The position numbers and the translations under genes are program-made. Positions 1-25,723 of a DNA stretch of 64,000 nt are shown in pieces (within the stretch, counting starts at the first letter, position 1; each line of letters opens with the position of its first letter). The notes beneath the pieces were generated by a model. It was given only the letters and a program-made list of their open reading frames with translations, searched no databases and was not told the DNA's origin. This stretch comes from Bettongia penicillata ogilbyi (taxonomy: Eukaryota; Chordata; Mammalia; Diprotodontia; Potoroidae), in NCBI GenBank assembly GCA_023548195.1, contig JAJHZJ010000699.1:4373175-4437174 (forward strand). Reading direction: 5' to 3'.

Positions 1-170
1 ATTGATATGGCATGATGTAGTGGATAGTGCTTTGGACTTGGAGTAAGGAATACCTAGGTTCAAATGCTATCTCCGACCCTTAGGACCTGTGTGATCCTGG
101 GTACATCACTTAATCCCTCTGAGTGTCAGGTTCATCATCTGTAAAAGGAGAGCTTGGGCTTGATCTTCTA
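1..170 (+). repeat. MIR-type SINE fragment in ALDH7A1 intron
   Basis: It has the tRNA-like B box ggttcaaatgc at 58-68, then gtgtgatcctgggtacatca and cttaatccctctgagtgtca, which are the MIR/CORE-SINE landmarks. The 170-2022 stretch after it is A-rich intron in which I recognise nothing. Confidence 0.5.
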
Positions 171-2022
171 AATCGCTGTTCCTTTAAAGGAAATCCAATG
201 AAGAGTCCAAGTCAAAGAAGGATTTTCTGTGCGTGGTGAGAGCCTCCAAATGCTCATGGATGCAGTTGCCATTGTCCTGGTTCCATAAACTATTGCAGAG
301 CCTCCTGGAATAGATTTATATTTAGTTAAAAGAGTTTGGTCTGGACCTAACATGAAGTCCAACTGGAAAGTATCCTAGAAGAATGAGCAAAGAGAGAATG
401 AACATCATTAAAAGCATTTAATGATGATAGGGATGCTCAGATCACAAACCCCCCCTCAAAATGACTTTAAAACATTATAAGCAAATTTACAATGAAGAAC
501 ACATGTAAACAGATTTAACTAGAATTTCTGGAAGATAAGAAGCAAAAGTTTTTTTTTTTTAAAAGGAATTTTTAAAAAGTGATGGTTTTAGAGGGAAAAA
601 TTAGAAAAAAAATAAACATTATGGAAGGAAGAATTTGGAAGGGATGTTTGACACAAGGCGTATAAAACCTTGCCTCATCAACAAGCTCTGGAGAAGTTCA
701 AACAGATCAAACAGAAGTCAGTGACTCCATGTAACAACAGAAAATATTAAAAGTCAAAAGCCTGAAAAAAGTAGAAGAAAACTTAAGGCATCTTATGGAA
801 AGAACAAGTGGCAGGAAAACATCAAGGAGAGATATTTAAAGACATCATAAAAGGAAACCTAGAACTGGAGGGCAAAGTAAAACTAGAGAGGAGCTACCTT
901 CACTTCTTGAAAAGAAACATCCCACAATGAAAATTTTCTTGAATGTTGAAACCAGTACTGAAGATCCAGAACTCCTAGTCAAAGTAAAAAAAAGCAGTCA
1001 GACATAAAGAATTCAAATACAGTCAAATTCTTGTTTTGGAAGCAAGTAGATTCGTTCACCAGGATTGATATAGTAAGGAACACCAACTTATTCATGATTT
1101 CATTCTCAAGAAACAGTGAGAATGTAGAAAAATGCACCCCTTCAAAATAATTCACCAACTGCAGCTTTTCTGAGGCTTAGTGCCGTAGCTATAGTGCATC
1201 CAGTAGAAGCTCTGGACAAAGGAAAGTTGGTCTGATCCCATGAACTCCTCACCATTTCAGTTATTACTTTCAAGTAGTATATTACATTCAGGATTAAAAA
1301 TGATAATAGTACTTTTATTTTCATTCAGCCCACACTATTTTATAGAAGAAAAAAGATCTAGAGAAGTTGTGACCTTGACAGTGGTCAATAACTCACATCG
1401 TTAGTATTCTCTGAAGAAATTTAGTGAAATTAGGAATTGCCAAAATAGTTTACACTGAACTACTTTCTGTTTATCCTCTTAGTTGCCTGCTGGGAAGTCA
1501 TTTTTTCTGTAACTGTTATTTGTATTCAAAGATTATCATTACAGATAAAAGCAAGACAGTTTTCCATGAAAATGTAGATCTAGAACCTAAATCAATTCTT
1601 ATTGATTTAACCAACTTACTTAGAGTAATCTGATGTGGGAAAAGAAAGAAATCTGCTTCCTTTAACCTTCTCAGGTGTGTTTTAGGAATAGGAAATCTGG
1701 GAAATTTTCTTTTTAATCAAATTTGTACCAGCAAAACCCCAGAGTAGGTCACCTAGGAAACTATTGGCCAAACATGGGAGCTGGATTGAAGGTCCAGCTT
1801 TTTTTGGTTGTTGTTCCTAAGTTAGAATACTTGTAACCTTTTGGAGGGACATTAAAAGCTTAATAAGTCTAGTGGTAAATTCCTAATTTAGTCACTAAGT
1901 TGTCTTATTTTCGTTTAAAAATAACTTTGGGAAGTGACTTGCTTCTCATGAATGACTTCATTTTTGTTTTTTATGCCAAATGACCGAACAAAAGTAAATT
2001 TCTTCCTTCTTTTCTTCTAAAG

Positions 2023-17204
<15,182 letters not shown>

Positions 17205-17320
17205 CAGTGTTTTGGATTTATATGACCTCCACACTTAACTTTTTGAGATGATAACAAATCATGGGCCTCTTTTTGTTATTTGAAAGTGGAAAATAAAGTT
17301 GCAAAAGAAGCAGAAGGCAT
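17205..17320 (+). other. ALDH7A1: ALDH7A1 3' UTR, proximal end
   Basis: The sequence from the stop codon to the first AATAAA (17292-17297) gives a likely 3' UTR of about 110 bases. More AATAAA copies follow near 17472, 17731 and 17909, so longer 3' ends are possible. The end point is inferred, not seen. Confidence 0.7.
17292..17297 (+). terminator. ALDH7A1: polyadenylation signal AATAAA, ALDH7A1
   Basis: The first canonical AATAAA after the stop, 88 bases downstream of it. Sequence up to about 18.5 kb is T-rich, non-repeat-looking and holds further candidates. Confidence 0.65.
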
Positions 17321-18654
17321 TTATTTAGTGAAAGATGGCTTGGAATTGCTCATCATTCACATTTTCTTTTTTTAAAGAATTTTAAATCTTGGATTTAAAA
17401 TCAGCACATTCATTTGCCTAAGAAAAGGGAAAATCTGACTAATCCACTCTTTGAAAAGAAAATAAGTGTTAATAAACTTGAACAATATTTGCAGGGCAGG
17501 GGGAAATGATAACCATGTTTCTGATAATAGGGGTCTTAGGTAAAACAGTTTTTATAACCTGCCTATTTCTATAGCCATTCCTATCACTTCAAGTGAAAAC
17601 TTACTATTTTAATCAGAATCTTCCAAACAAGAAATTGATGGTGAAAGTCTCCTCCATTGTATTGGTCAGGATTATACCATGGTGGCTTGGGTTTTTAGAA
17701 ATATTGTAATGGGTACTGTTGATAATATGAAATAAATATTACTACATGTAGATTTAGAGGTATATATAGAATAGTCTCACTGTGATAATCATAAGTTTAG
17801 TCTTGAAATCATGTGGGTCCGTGAATTTCTAATGTATAGTTTCTAGAATACAGGCCTCATATAATTCCTCCCTTCCAACTTTATAATCTAGTGCAGAGTA
17901 TCTCTGGAATAAAACTTCTGTGGATTTTATAAAAAAGGTCTATTTTGATCACCTGGTTTTCACTTTTTATAATTGCAACTAATTGAGAGTCTATATGATT
18001 AAGGGTTCCAATATAAGTTTCTGTAGGTTAGAGTACAACTGTAAATGCTAGCAATAGTCATGTGAAAGGTTCTAAAAATATCGTGATAATACTAATATGT
18101 TGTATTTCGATCAGGCATGCACATTTTCAGGTCATCGTAGTCAAGTAACCTTGACCAAGTTGGATTAAAGAGTTTTTCCTGTAGGAAGATAAAGCAGCAT
18201 TCAGATGATTTTTTCTAAATAATTGTGTATAGTTCTGGTTTAAAGTTTGGCCTCTCCTATTCTTTTGCGCAGCATACAGTGATTTTTCAAACTCTTGTGC
18301 CTAAATACAGATGGTATGTGTACTGGGGTTTGAGGTTGCTTACATTTTTAATTGCTGTTTTTATCAATAAATTCTCTATGAGATATTGCTTTTATGTTTC
18401 TAAAATGCCTTATGACTTGAATTGCTGTGGCCTCTTGTACAGTGCTAATTTCGAGTTTTTTTAAAGAGGAGGATAAAGTTCCAATTTGGGACACTAAGAT
18501 AATATCATATAACGAACTGAAAATACTTTCTTTCTAGAATGAATTTCCTAGCAATAATAAATAAATATTTCCTCTTTTTGCTTTGACACGGACTAATTGA
18601 TTGTTTTAAATCAACTTGGAGATAGAGCATTTCTGTAGGTGTGGAGAATACTAG

Positions 18655-19640
18655 TAAAAAAAATGAGTTTTTTTAATAACATTTTTATTGATATCACCAA
18701 AATTTTCCTCATATACTTCCTCATCTCCCTCCCCAGAGATCGATCTTATAAAACAATATTTTAAGGACAAAAAAAGAAATAATTGATGAAACTGATTAAT
18801 ACAAACTTGGAAGGCTTTCCACCTCTGCCAAAGGAAGGTAGTGGGGATGATTTCACATATATCTTTATTGGAGCCATGCTTTTCTTTGCAGTTTTGAACA
18901 TTCACTTTTGTTAATTTGTCATTATATCCATTTATATTGTACTCATAGTGTATTTTTTTTGGTTCTATTTGCTTTACTTTTCATCAATTCATATAAATCT
19001 TACATGTTTTTTCTGTATTCATCATGTTTATAATTTCTTATAGCACAGTAATATTCCATTGCATTCATGTGCTATATATTTTTTTAGCCATACCCCATTA
19101 GATAGGCATTCACTTTGCTTCTAGTTCTTTGTGATCAGAAAAAATGCTGCTATTGGTATTTTGGTATATATGAGAATTTTCTTATTAATGATCTCCTTAG
19201 GTTTAAGTCTGAGAGGGAAATCTAAGGATCAAAGGGTTTAGGCATTCTAGTAACTTTTATTTGCATAATTCCACATGGCTTTCCAAAATGGTTGTATTGA
19301 TTGACCTGTCCACCAACAGTGAACTAACGATCTTATCTTCCACAATCCCTCCAACATATTTAACATCTTTTTCTGTCTGATAATTTGCTGAGTGTGAGGT
19401 GAAACCTCAGGGTTGTATTGGAGTTCTCTTATTTGCTATTTGGACTATTATTCATTTATTAATCATTTGGACTATTGTTTCATATGGTTAATTGTTTGCA
19501 ATTCTTAGAACTCTGTTTATATCTTTAGGTTACTTAACTATTGGGAAATGACTTCATTATGTCTCTTATTTATGAATTTGAGTACCAAAACCTTATTTGA
19601 GAAATTTGATACAAAGGCATTTTTCTAATCAAACATTCCC
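18655..19640 (-). mobile_element. L1 3' part, antisense (3' half of a candidate inverted L1)
   Basis: From a T-rich start at 18668, the antisense 3' UTR runs through ttatagcacagtaatattcc and ggatcaaagggtttaggcat. It continues into the ORF2 end (cacatggctttccaaaatgg; ctgtccaccaacagtgaact). The 3' end faces left. The adjoining segment at 19640 has the opposite orientation. Confidence 0.6.
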
Positions 19641-20960
19641 CTTACCATCTTATCCCTGTTTGCTGATAACATGATGATTTACTTAGGAAATCCTAGGGAA
19701 TCATCAAAGATATTAATTGAAATAATAACTTCAGGAAGGTTGTTGGCTACAAAATAGTCTCAGAAATCAATAGAATTTTAGTAAGAAAATCTATGAAGTA
19801 ATAATAGAAAGGGAAATCTCATTCCAAATAACTACAAGATGCATAAAATTTGGGGGATTCTGTCTACCAAAGAAGACAAAAATACTTCTGTAGATTCAAT
19901 AACAAAGTGTTCCTAAAAGAAATAAACAGCTTAAAACACTCAGAATGTTCAATGCTCATGGATGAGCCATGCCAATGTAATAAAAATGGCAATGCTGTCA
20001 AAGTTAATTTTCAGTTTAAATACTATACTAATCAAAGTACCAAATGAGATTCTTTACAAAATTTGATATAAACAAAATTCATCTAGAGAAATAAAAGATG
20101 GAATGAGAGGTGGGGATAAAGGAGGAGTAGCACTTTCATACTGTTATAACTACATAGTAAGTCATCAAAACTGTTTGCTATTGGTTAAAAAAATAGATCC
20201 ATTAATACATCTCTGATGTTAAAGATCATACCATAAAAAAAACAAACCTTAGAAGAAAAGTAGGTCATATATAGATGTATTCTTAACCAAACTAGAGATA
20301 GAAGACAGTAATAACTAACATTTCTATAGCCCTTACTAGGTGCCAGGCACTAGACTGAGTGCTTTATAATTAGCTCATTTGATCTACATAAGAACCCCGG
20401 AAGATAGGTGTGGTTCTCTCTATTTTATAAGTGAGGAAACTGAGGCAAACAGATTACATGCCCAGAGTTACGCAGCTAGTTAAGTGTCTGATGCCACATT
20501 TGAACTCAGGACTTACTCCAGACCTAGTAGTCTATACACTGCACCATGTAGGTGCCGATACAAAAGATAAATACATAATTTTTATTACAAGAAACTGAAA
20601 AGCTTCTGTATGAAAAATGTACCTAGGTCTGTGTATTGGCAAATGTTTGGAAATTTAGGCTTCATGTGAAATATACAAAAAAGATCCTTTTTATATAAAC
20701 AATCATGCTAAATCAATAGGTATTTAGGAGTCACTATACGCTTAGCATTATGAATCATAAAAGAAATCAGATATATTTTTTGAAAAACTTGGGATTTATT
20801 TAAGAAAATGATGTAGACTATATACCTGGAATGGGGAAATTTGAACATAATCTGTAACAGTTAAGTTATTCAGTACAAGATATAAGTATCATTGGAGCTC
20901 TGAAAAAGGGGAGATCAATCTTAATAAGAGTATATATCACATAGTACTTTATAGTCCTTA
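19640..20960 (+). mobile_element. L1 ORF2 segment, sense (inverted 5' part of the same L1?)
   Basis: cctgtttgctgataacatga continues as tgatttacttaggaaatcct, the L1 reverse-transcriptase DDM-YL region. Later landmarks include caataacaaagtgttcctaa, aatgctcatggatgagccat and tactatactaatcaaagtac. A SINE at 20300-20565 interrupts it; ORF2-like text resumes with a aaaagcttctgtatgaaaaa block. Confidence 0.55.
20300..20565 (-). repeat. MIR-family SINE, antisense, inside L1
   Basis: gccaggcactagactgagtg, gaggaaactgaggcaaacag, a cagagttacgcagctagtta block and tgcaccatgtaggtgcc at the right end give an antisense full-length MIR/marsupial SINE. Confidence 0.65.
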
Positions 20961-21473
20961 CAGCAACTGCTATTTTACTACTCAGGTTTAGAAGTCAAAT
21001 GATAATTGACATTTTACCTGTTTCTCAATCTTCATATTTTAGTAGCATATTGAAACAGACTTTATCCACCACAGAACTGCACAAAAGTCATCCAGAAATG
21101 CATGGATTACAAGAAAAGGGAACCTGCCAGAAAAACCAATAGTAGGACAGACAGACAGGACCAAAGTCTCCTACCATGAGCCATATATACTTGTAGCAAG
21201 CAGAGCTAAAGCAGAGGGCTCCCACAAGGAATTCCTAGTGTAGTCAGAAACCTATAACATGAAGCTTTGAAGTAACAGGGAGTAGCAGGGTTCAGACCAG
21301 GTTATCTAGTCCCAGGAGCTTTGAGTTTCTTAGCTGGTTGATTGGTTGTTTTGCTATGTTCTTGAATACCAAAAATGACATCACTATGTTGGAGTCAAGG
21401 TATAGTGTGTCTGACTGGCTGATCAGGATAGTATGAGCTTGGAAGGCTCTACCACAGGCTAGGCACAAATAGT

Positions 21474-21487
21474 TCACATGAACATTC
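21474..21487. repeat. target-site duplication, left copy, HAL1 copy B
   Basis: tcacatgaacattc, identical to 25710-25723. Confidence 0.88.
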
Positions 21488-21556
21488 ATTTGGCTAATTT
21501 TGCTTTTGTGAAAGCATTCTTCTCCTCATTGGCTTTTTGGACCTCTTTCCATTTGG

Positions 21557-21570
21557 CTAATTTTGCTTTT
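21557..21570. repeat. target-site duplication, left copy, HAL1 copy A
   Basis: ctaattttgctttt, next to the poly-T (poly-A) tail of copy A; identical to 24622-24635. Confidence 0.78.
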
Positions 21571-21589
21571 TCTTTTTTTTCCCCCATTT

Positions 21590-21664
21590 ATTTATTTATC
21601 TATTCACTCACTCATTCATTCATTCATTCATTCATTCATTTATTTATTTATTTATTTATTTTTT
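21590..21664. repeat. (TTTA)n/(ATTC)n tail of HAL1 copy A
   Basis: atttatttatttatc, then a run of attc units, then ttta units; on the element's strand this is an A-rich AAAT/GAAT tail. Confidence 0.9.
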
Positions 21665-22660
21665 TACATTCATTTTCACAAATTTTTGGGTTCCCAGTTT
21701 TCTCCCCTTTTATCCCCTCCCCCCCACCCCAATACCCCAAGCAGTCTAATTTTCCCTATCTCCAATCTGCCCTCTCTTCTGTCATCCCTCCCTTCTCTTG
21801 TCTCCATCTTCTCTTTTCTCCTATAGGGCCAGATGACTTTCTATTCCTCCTTAACTGTATGTCTTCTTTCCTAGTTGCAACAACAATACTAAACAGTTGT
21901 TCTAAAACTTTGAGTTCCAAATTCTCCCCATCCCTCCCTCCCCACCCATTCCCTTTGGGAAGGCAGGCAATTCAATATAGGCCATATCTGTGTAGTTTTG
22001 CCAATGACCTCCCTGATAGTCGTGTTGTGTAAGACTAACTGGATTACCATCCCTCCTAACCTGCCCCTCATTGTTTCTCTTCTGTCTCTTGATCCTGTCC
22101 CTCCCCAAGTGTTGACTTCAAATTGCTCCCTCCCTTTGCCCTCCCCTCCATCATCCCCTCCCTTGCAATATCTCCTTCTCTCCCACTTTCTTATACTGTA
22201 AGATAGGTTTTCATACCAAAATGAGTGTGCATTTCACTCCTTCGTTTAGTCAAATGTAATGAGGGTAAACTTCTTGTTTTTGTTTTTTTTTTCTCAGCTC
22301 TCCTCTTTTTCCCTCCACTAAGAAAAACTCCTACCTGCCTCTTAAGTGACATATAGTTACCCCCTTCCCTTTCCCTCTCTTTCCTCCCCCTACATTTCTC
22401 TCTCACCATTTACCTTAGTTTCTTTTAAGGTATGGTCCCATCCTATTCAGTTCAATCTGTGCTCTCTATCTCTGTATGTGTGTGCATGTGTGTATGTGTG
22501 TGCATGCGTGTACATGTGTATGTGTGGTCCCACCAACTACCCAGATACTGAAAAGTTTTAAGAGTTAGAAATATTGTCTTTCCCTGTATGAATGTAAACA
22601 GTTCACTTCTGGTAAGTCCCTTAAGACTTCTCTTTGCTGTTTCCTTTTTCATGCTTCTTC
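21665..22660 (-). other. HAL1 copy A 3' UTR with polypurine tract
   Basis: On the - strand it is strongly purine-rich (on the + strand ctcccccccaccccaata, tcccctcccttgcaatatct and similar), like the G-rich polypurine tract of L1 3' UTRs. It also holds a TG/GTAT microsatellite at about 22470-22525. All open frames here are low-complexity. Confidence 0.65.
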
Positions 22661-23762
22661 TCATTCTTGTGTTTGAAAGTCAAATTTTCTTTTCAGCTCT
22701 GTTTTTTTCATTAAGAATGATTGAAAGTCCTCTGTTTCATTGAAAGACCATATTTTCCCTTGAAGTATTATACTCAGTTTAGCTGGGTAGGTGATTCTTG
22801 GTTTGAGACCTAGTTCCTTTGACTTCTGGAATATCCTATTCCACACCCTTCGATCCCTTAATGTAGAAGCTGCTAGATCTTGGGTTATCCTGATTGTATT
22901 TCCACAGTACTGGAATTGTTTCTTTCTAGCTGCTTGCAAGATTTTTTCCTTGAGCTGGGAGTTCTGGAATTTGGCCACAATGTTCCTAGGAGTTTCTCTT
23001 TTTGGATCTCTTTCAGGTGGTGATCGATGGATTCCTTCAATACTTATTTTGCCCTCTGGTTGTAGAATGTCAGGGCAGTTTTCCTTGATAATTTCATGGA
23101 AGATGATGTCTAGGCTCTTTTTTTGATCATGACTTTCAGGTAGTCCCATAATTTTTAAATTGTCTCTCCTGGATCTATTTTCCAGGTCAGTTGTTTTTCC
23201 CATGAGATATTTCACATTCTCTTCTATTTTTTCGTTCTTTTGGTTTTGTTTGGTGATTTCTTGGTTTCTCATAAAGTCATTAGACTCCATCTGTTCCATT
23301 CTAATTTTGAGAGAACTATTAAATTCAGTGAGCTTTTGAGCCTCTTTTTCCATTTGGGTCATTCTGCTTTGGAAAGCATTCTTCTCCTCATTGGCTTTTT
23401 GAACCTCCTTTGCCAATTGAGTGAGCCTATTTTTCAAGGTGTTAATTCCCTCAGCATTTTTTTGGATCTCCTTTACCAAGGTATTGACCCGTTTTTCATA
23501 CTTTTCTTGTATCTCTCTCATTTCTCTTCCCAGTTTTTCCTCCACCTGTCTAACTTGCTTTTCAAAATCCTTTTTGAGCTCTTCCAGGGCCTGAGCCCAC
23601 CTGCCACCCCCCCTGGGGTGTCTGGGGTACTGAGGCCCCGCCCTCCACGTCTTTCCCTGATGGCAAGGACACGTCCTCGTCATCAGATCCGAAGGTTGGG
23701 ATCATTTGCATTTGTTGGAAAAAACTCTCTATAGTCTTATTTTTCTTCCCTTTTCTAGGCAT
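22661..23762 (-). pseudogene. HAL1 copy A ORF1 (L1 ORF1p-like), one frameshift
   Basis: RNA-binding chaperone of L1-type elements, forming trimers on its RNA. The start MPRKGKKNKTIESFF at 23762 is the family's N-terminus and also begins copy B's ORF1 (MPQKRKQNKTIESYF). The frame shifts in the C7 run at 23607-23613 and then stays open to the stop at 22661, giving about 367 residues in two frames. Order: basic N-terminus, long coiled coil (VRQVEEKLGREMREIQEKYE and following heptads), RRM with DNLKIMGLPES and PRNIVAKF, then the C-terminal domain with IRITQDLAASTLRDRRVW. Only the frameshift breaks it. Confidence 0.85.
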
Positions 23763-24611
23763 TTTCCCAGCCAGTTACTTGACTTCTGAGATTCCTTTCC
23801 ACCCCCGCCTGGATCTGCCCAGCTATTGCTTGGCCTCTGAGATTTAAATGGGCTTTCCTCCTGCCGGCTGTCAATCAGTGAGCTTTAGTTCAGGTGCTGG
23901 GGTGGGGGCAGGGCCGCCTCCCAGACTCTGATCCCTCGGGGGCTTTAAGCAGAGACTTTCAGGAATGGAGCGGGTGGGGGCGGGGCGAGGGGCCCGCATC
24001 CCAATCTCAGTTCCCTTGGGGGCTTTGAGCAGAAGCCTTCAGTAATAGAGCAGGGTGGGGGCAGGGCCGTCTCCCAGGCTCAGCTCCTTCAGGTTTTATG
24101 CGGGAATCTTCCGTAATGAAGATCCTGCCTGCTGTTGGGGGATTCCTGAGTCCTGGGCCGCTGCTGCCTCAGCCGCCGCCCACACCTCTGCCTCCGCCGC
24201 TTCCTGCCCCTGTCTCTGCCACCGCTGCTTCCTCCCGAGGGGGCCCGAGTCACGGAGACGCCCTGCTTCCCCTCTCCTCCAGCCCAGCCTCTCTCACTGA
24301 CCTGTAGCTTCTGTGGGCGGAGGGACTTTCCCGGCTGCTGGAGCTTCCGTCTCTGAAGCCTGCTTGGATCAGCTTCTCTGGGGTTGCGGCCAGGGCAGCG
24401 CTGGGGGTGGGGTCCACTTTCCGGGGCGCACCGGACCCTGGGGACGGGTCTCCAGGGCTCCCTGGAATGGAAATCTCTTCCACTCTGCTTCTGCACACCT
24501 TGTATTGACCCAGAAGTTATGGGGGACTCTTTTTACACTAATTCTATGGGCTTTTGTTTTCGGAGCTCATAAACGTGCGTCCTTCTACTCCGCCATCTTG
24601 GCTCCACCCCC
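23763..24611 (-). promoter_or_regulatory. HAL1 copy A 5' UTR with internal promoter
   Basis: A GC- and CpG-rich island in an AT-rich region. Its first bases hold gagccaagatggcggag, whose aagatggcgg core matches the YY1 site near the start of primate L1 that sets the transcription start. Several open frames in this stretch are by-products of the GC content. Confidence 0.65.
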
Positions 24612-24621
24612 TCAAAAGGTC

Positions 24622-24635
24622 CTAATTTTGCTTTT
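24622..24635. repeat. target-site duplication, right copy, HAL1 copy A
   Basis: ctaattttgctttt, inside ORF1 of copy B. The intervening 24612-24621 (tcaaaaggtc) belongs to neither the duplication nor the usual 5' start. Confidence 0.75.
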
Positions 24636-25028
24636 GAAAGCATTCTTCTCCTCATTGGCTTTTTGAACCTCTTTCACCAATTGAGTTAGCCTATTTTTCA
24701 AGGTGTTATTTTCTTCAGCATTTTTTTGGGTCTCCTTTAGCAGGGTTTTGACCTGTTTTTCATGCTTTTCTTGCATCTCTCTCATTTCTCTTCCCAGTTT
24801 TTCCTCCACTTGTCTAACTTGATTTTCAAAATCCTTTTTGAGCTCTTCCATGGCCTGAGCCCACTGGACATCCACCTCAGATGTCTGGGATAGAGAGGCC
24901 CCGACCTCCACACCTTTCCTTGATGGCAAGCATTGTACTTCGTCATCAGAAATGAAAGGAGGAAGGCACATCTCTTCCCCAATAAAGTAGCTCTCTATGG
25001 TCTTATTCTGCTTCCTTTTTTGGGGCAT
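24622..25028 (-). pseudogene. HAL1 copy B ORF1, N-terminal fragment
   Basis: It starts MPQKRKQNKTIESYF at 25028 and stays open for about 130 codons through WAQAMEELKKDFENQ and coiled-coil heptads, until copy A breaks it. The apparent last residues and stop (24612-24621) come from insertion-junction bases. It confirms the N-terminal frame that copy A has lost. Confidence 0.85.
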
Positions 25029-25709
25029 TTTCCCAGCCAGTTACTTGACTTCTGAGATTCCTCTCCACCCCTGCCTAGATCTGCCCAGCTAGTGCTTGGG
25101 GTCTGAGATTCAAATGCTGCTTCCCAGTCTCAGGGCTATCCTCAGCGGGAGCAGCTGCTATTCAATGTGAGCTTAAGTTCTGGTGTTGGGGTGGGGGCAG
25201 GGCCGCCTCCCAGTCTCAGCTCCCTCAGGGGGTTTATGCAGAGACCTTCAGTAATGGAGCTCCTGTCTGCTCAGGGAGTTCCGGCCACCACTGCCTCTGC
25301 TGCTGCCTCTGCCGCTCCCTCCGCGGCTGCCTCCTGAGGGGGCCTGAGCCACGGAGACAACCTGCTCCCCTCTCGGCCAGCCCAGACGTCTCTCTCACTG
25401 ACCTGGAGCGCCTGTGGGTGGAGGGACCTTCCCGGCTGCCGGAGATTCTGTCCCTGAAGCCTGCTCAGATCTGCTCCTCTGGGGCCGTGGCCAGGGCAGC
25501 GCAGGGGTGGGCTCCGCTTTCCGGGGCGCGACGGACCCTGGGGACGGCTCTCCAGGGCTCTGTGGAACGAAAATCTCTTCCACTGTATTTCTGTGAGCCT
25601 TGCAGTGCTCCAGAATTTGTGGGGAGTTCTCTTTACAGGAAATTTATGGGCTGTGGATTCGGAGCTAGCATACGTGAGTCTTTCTACTCCACCATCTTGG
25701 CTCCTCCCG
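25029..25709 (-). promoter_or_regulatory. HAL1 copy B 5' UTR
   Basis: Homologous to the copy A 5' UTR. The start is aagatggtgg, one change from the YY1-like core at its CpG. Shared blocks include ctgctcctctggggccgtgg-type text and the ccggggcgc stretch. Confidence 0.6.
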
Positions 25710-25723
25710 TCACATGAACATTC
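25710..25723. repeat. target-site duplication, right copy, HAL1 copy B
   Basis: tcacatgaacattc, identical to 21474-21487 and immediately outside the element's 5' end. Confidence 0.88.

Larger units (their letters stand above)
21571..24611 (-). mobile_element. HAL1 copy A (inner half-LINE), full length
   Basis: About 3.0 kb on the - strand: 5' UTR 24611-23763, ORF1 23762-22661, 3' UTR 22660-21665 and an A-rich tail. No reverse-transcriptase or endonuclease coding region follows ORF1, which fits the HAL1 class of L1 relatives known from mammals, including marsupials. It begins gggggtggagccaagatggc. Target-site duplication ctaattttgctttt at 21557-21570 and 24622-24635, with about ten extra bases at the 5' junction. 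Many CpGs survive in the 5' UTR, suggesting youth. It depends on L1 ORF2p supplied elsewhere (inference). Confidence 0.8.
21488..25709 (-). mobile_element. HAL1 copy B (outer half-LINE), interrupted by copy A
   Basis: On the - strand it starts at 25709 (cgggaggagccaagatgg), passes a GC-rich 5' UTR and the first ~130 codons of ORF1, is broken at 24622 by copy A, and resumes at 21570-21488. It then stops in ORF1 coiled-coil sequence directly against the target-site duplication, with no poly(A) tail, so it is 3'-truncated. The tail piece repeats a ~63-bp ORF1 block already present before the break. Confidence 0.78.

Noticed and set aside
21478..22201. + strand frames rich in Pro, Ser, Phe and Ile
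   Set aside because: Low-complexity translation of the HAL1 3' UTR pyrimidine tract and ATTC/TTTA tail.
22470..22560. Possible CRISPR-like or satellite array from repeated tgtgtg/gtat units
   Set aside because: Simple microsatellite in the HAL1 3' UTR; no spacers, and a vertebrate genome.
24055..24666. Several GC-rich open frames on both strands
   Set aside because: They lie in the HAL1 copy A 5' UTR; high GC lowers stop density. No family match.
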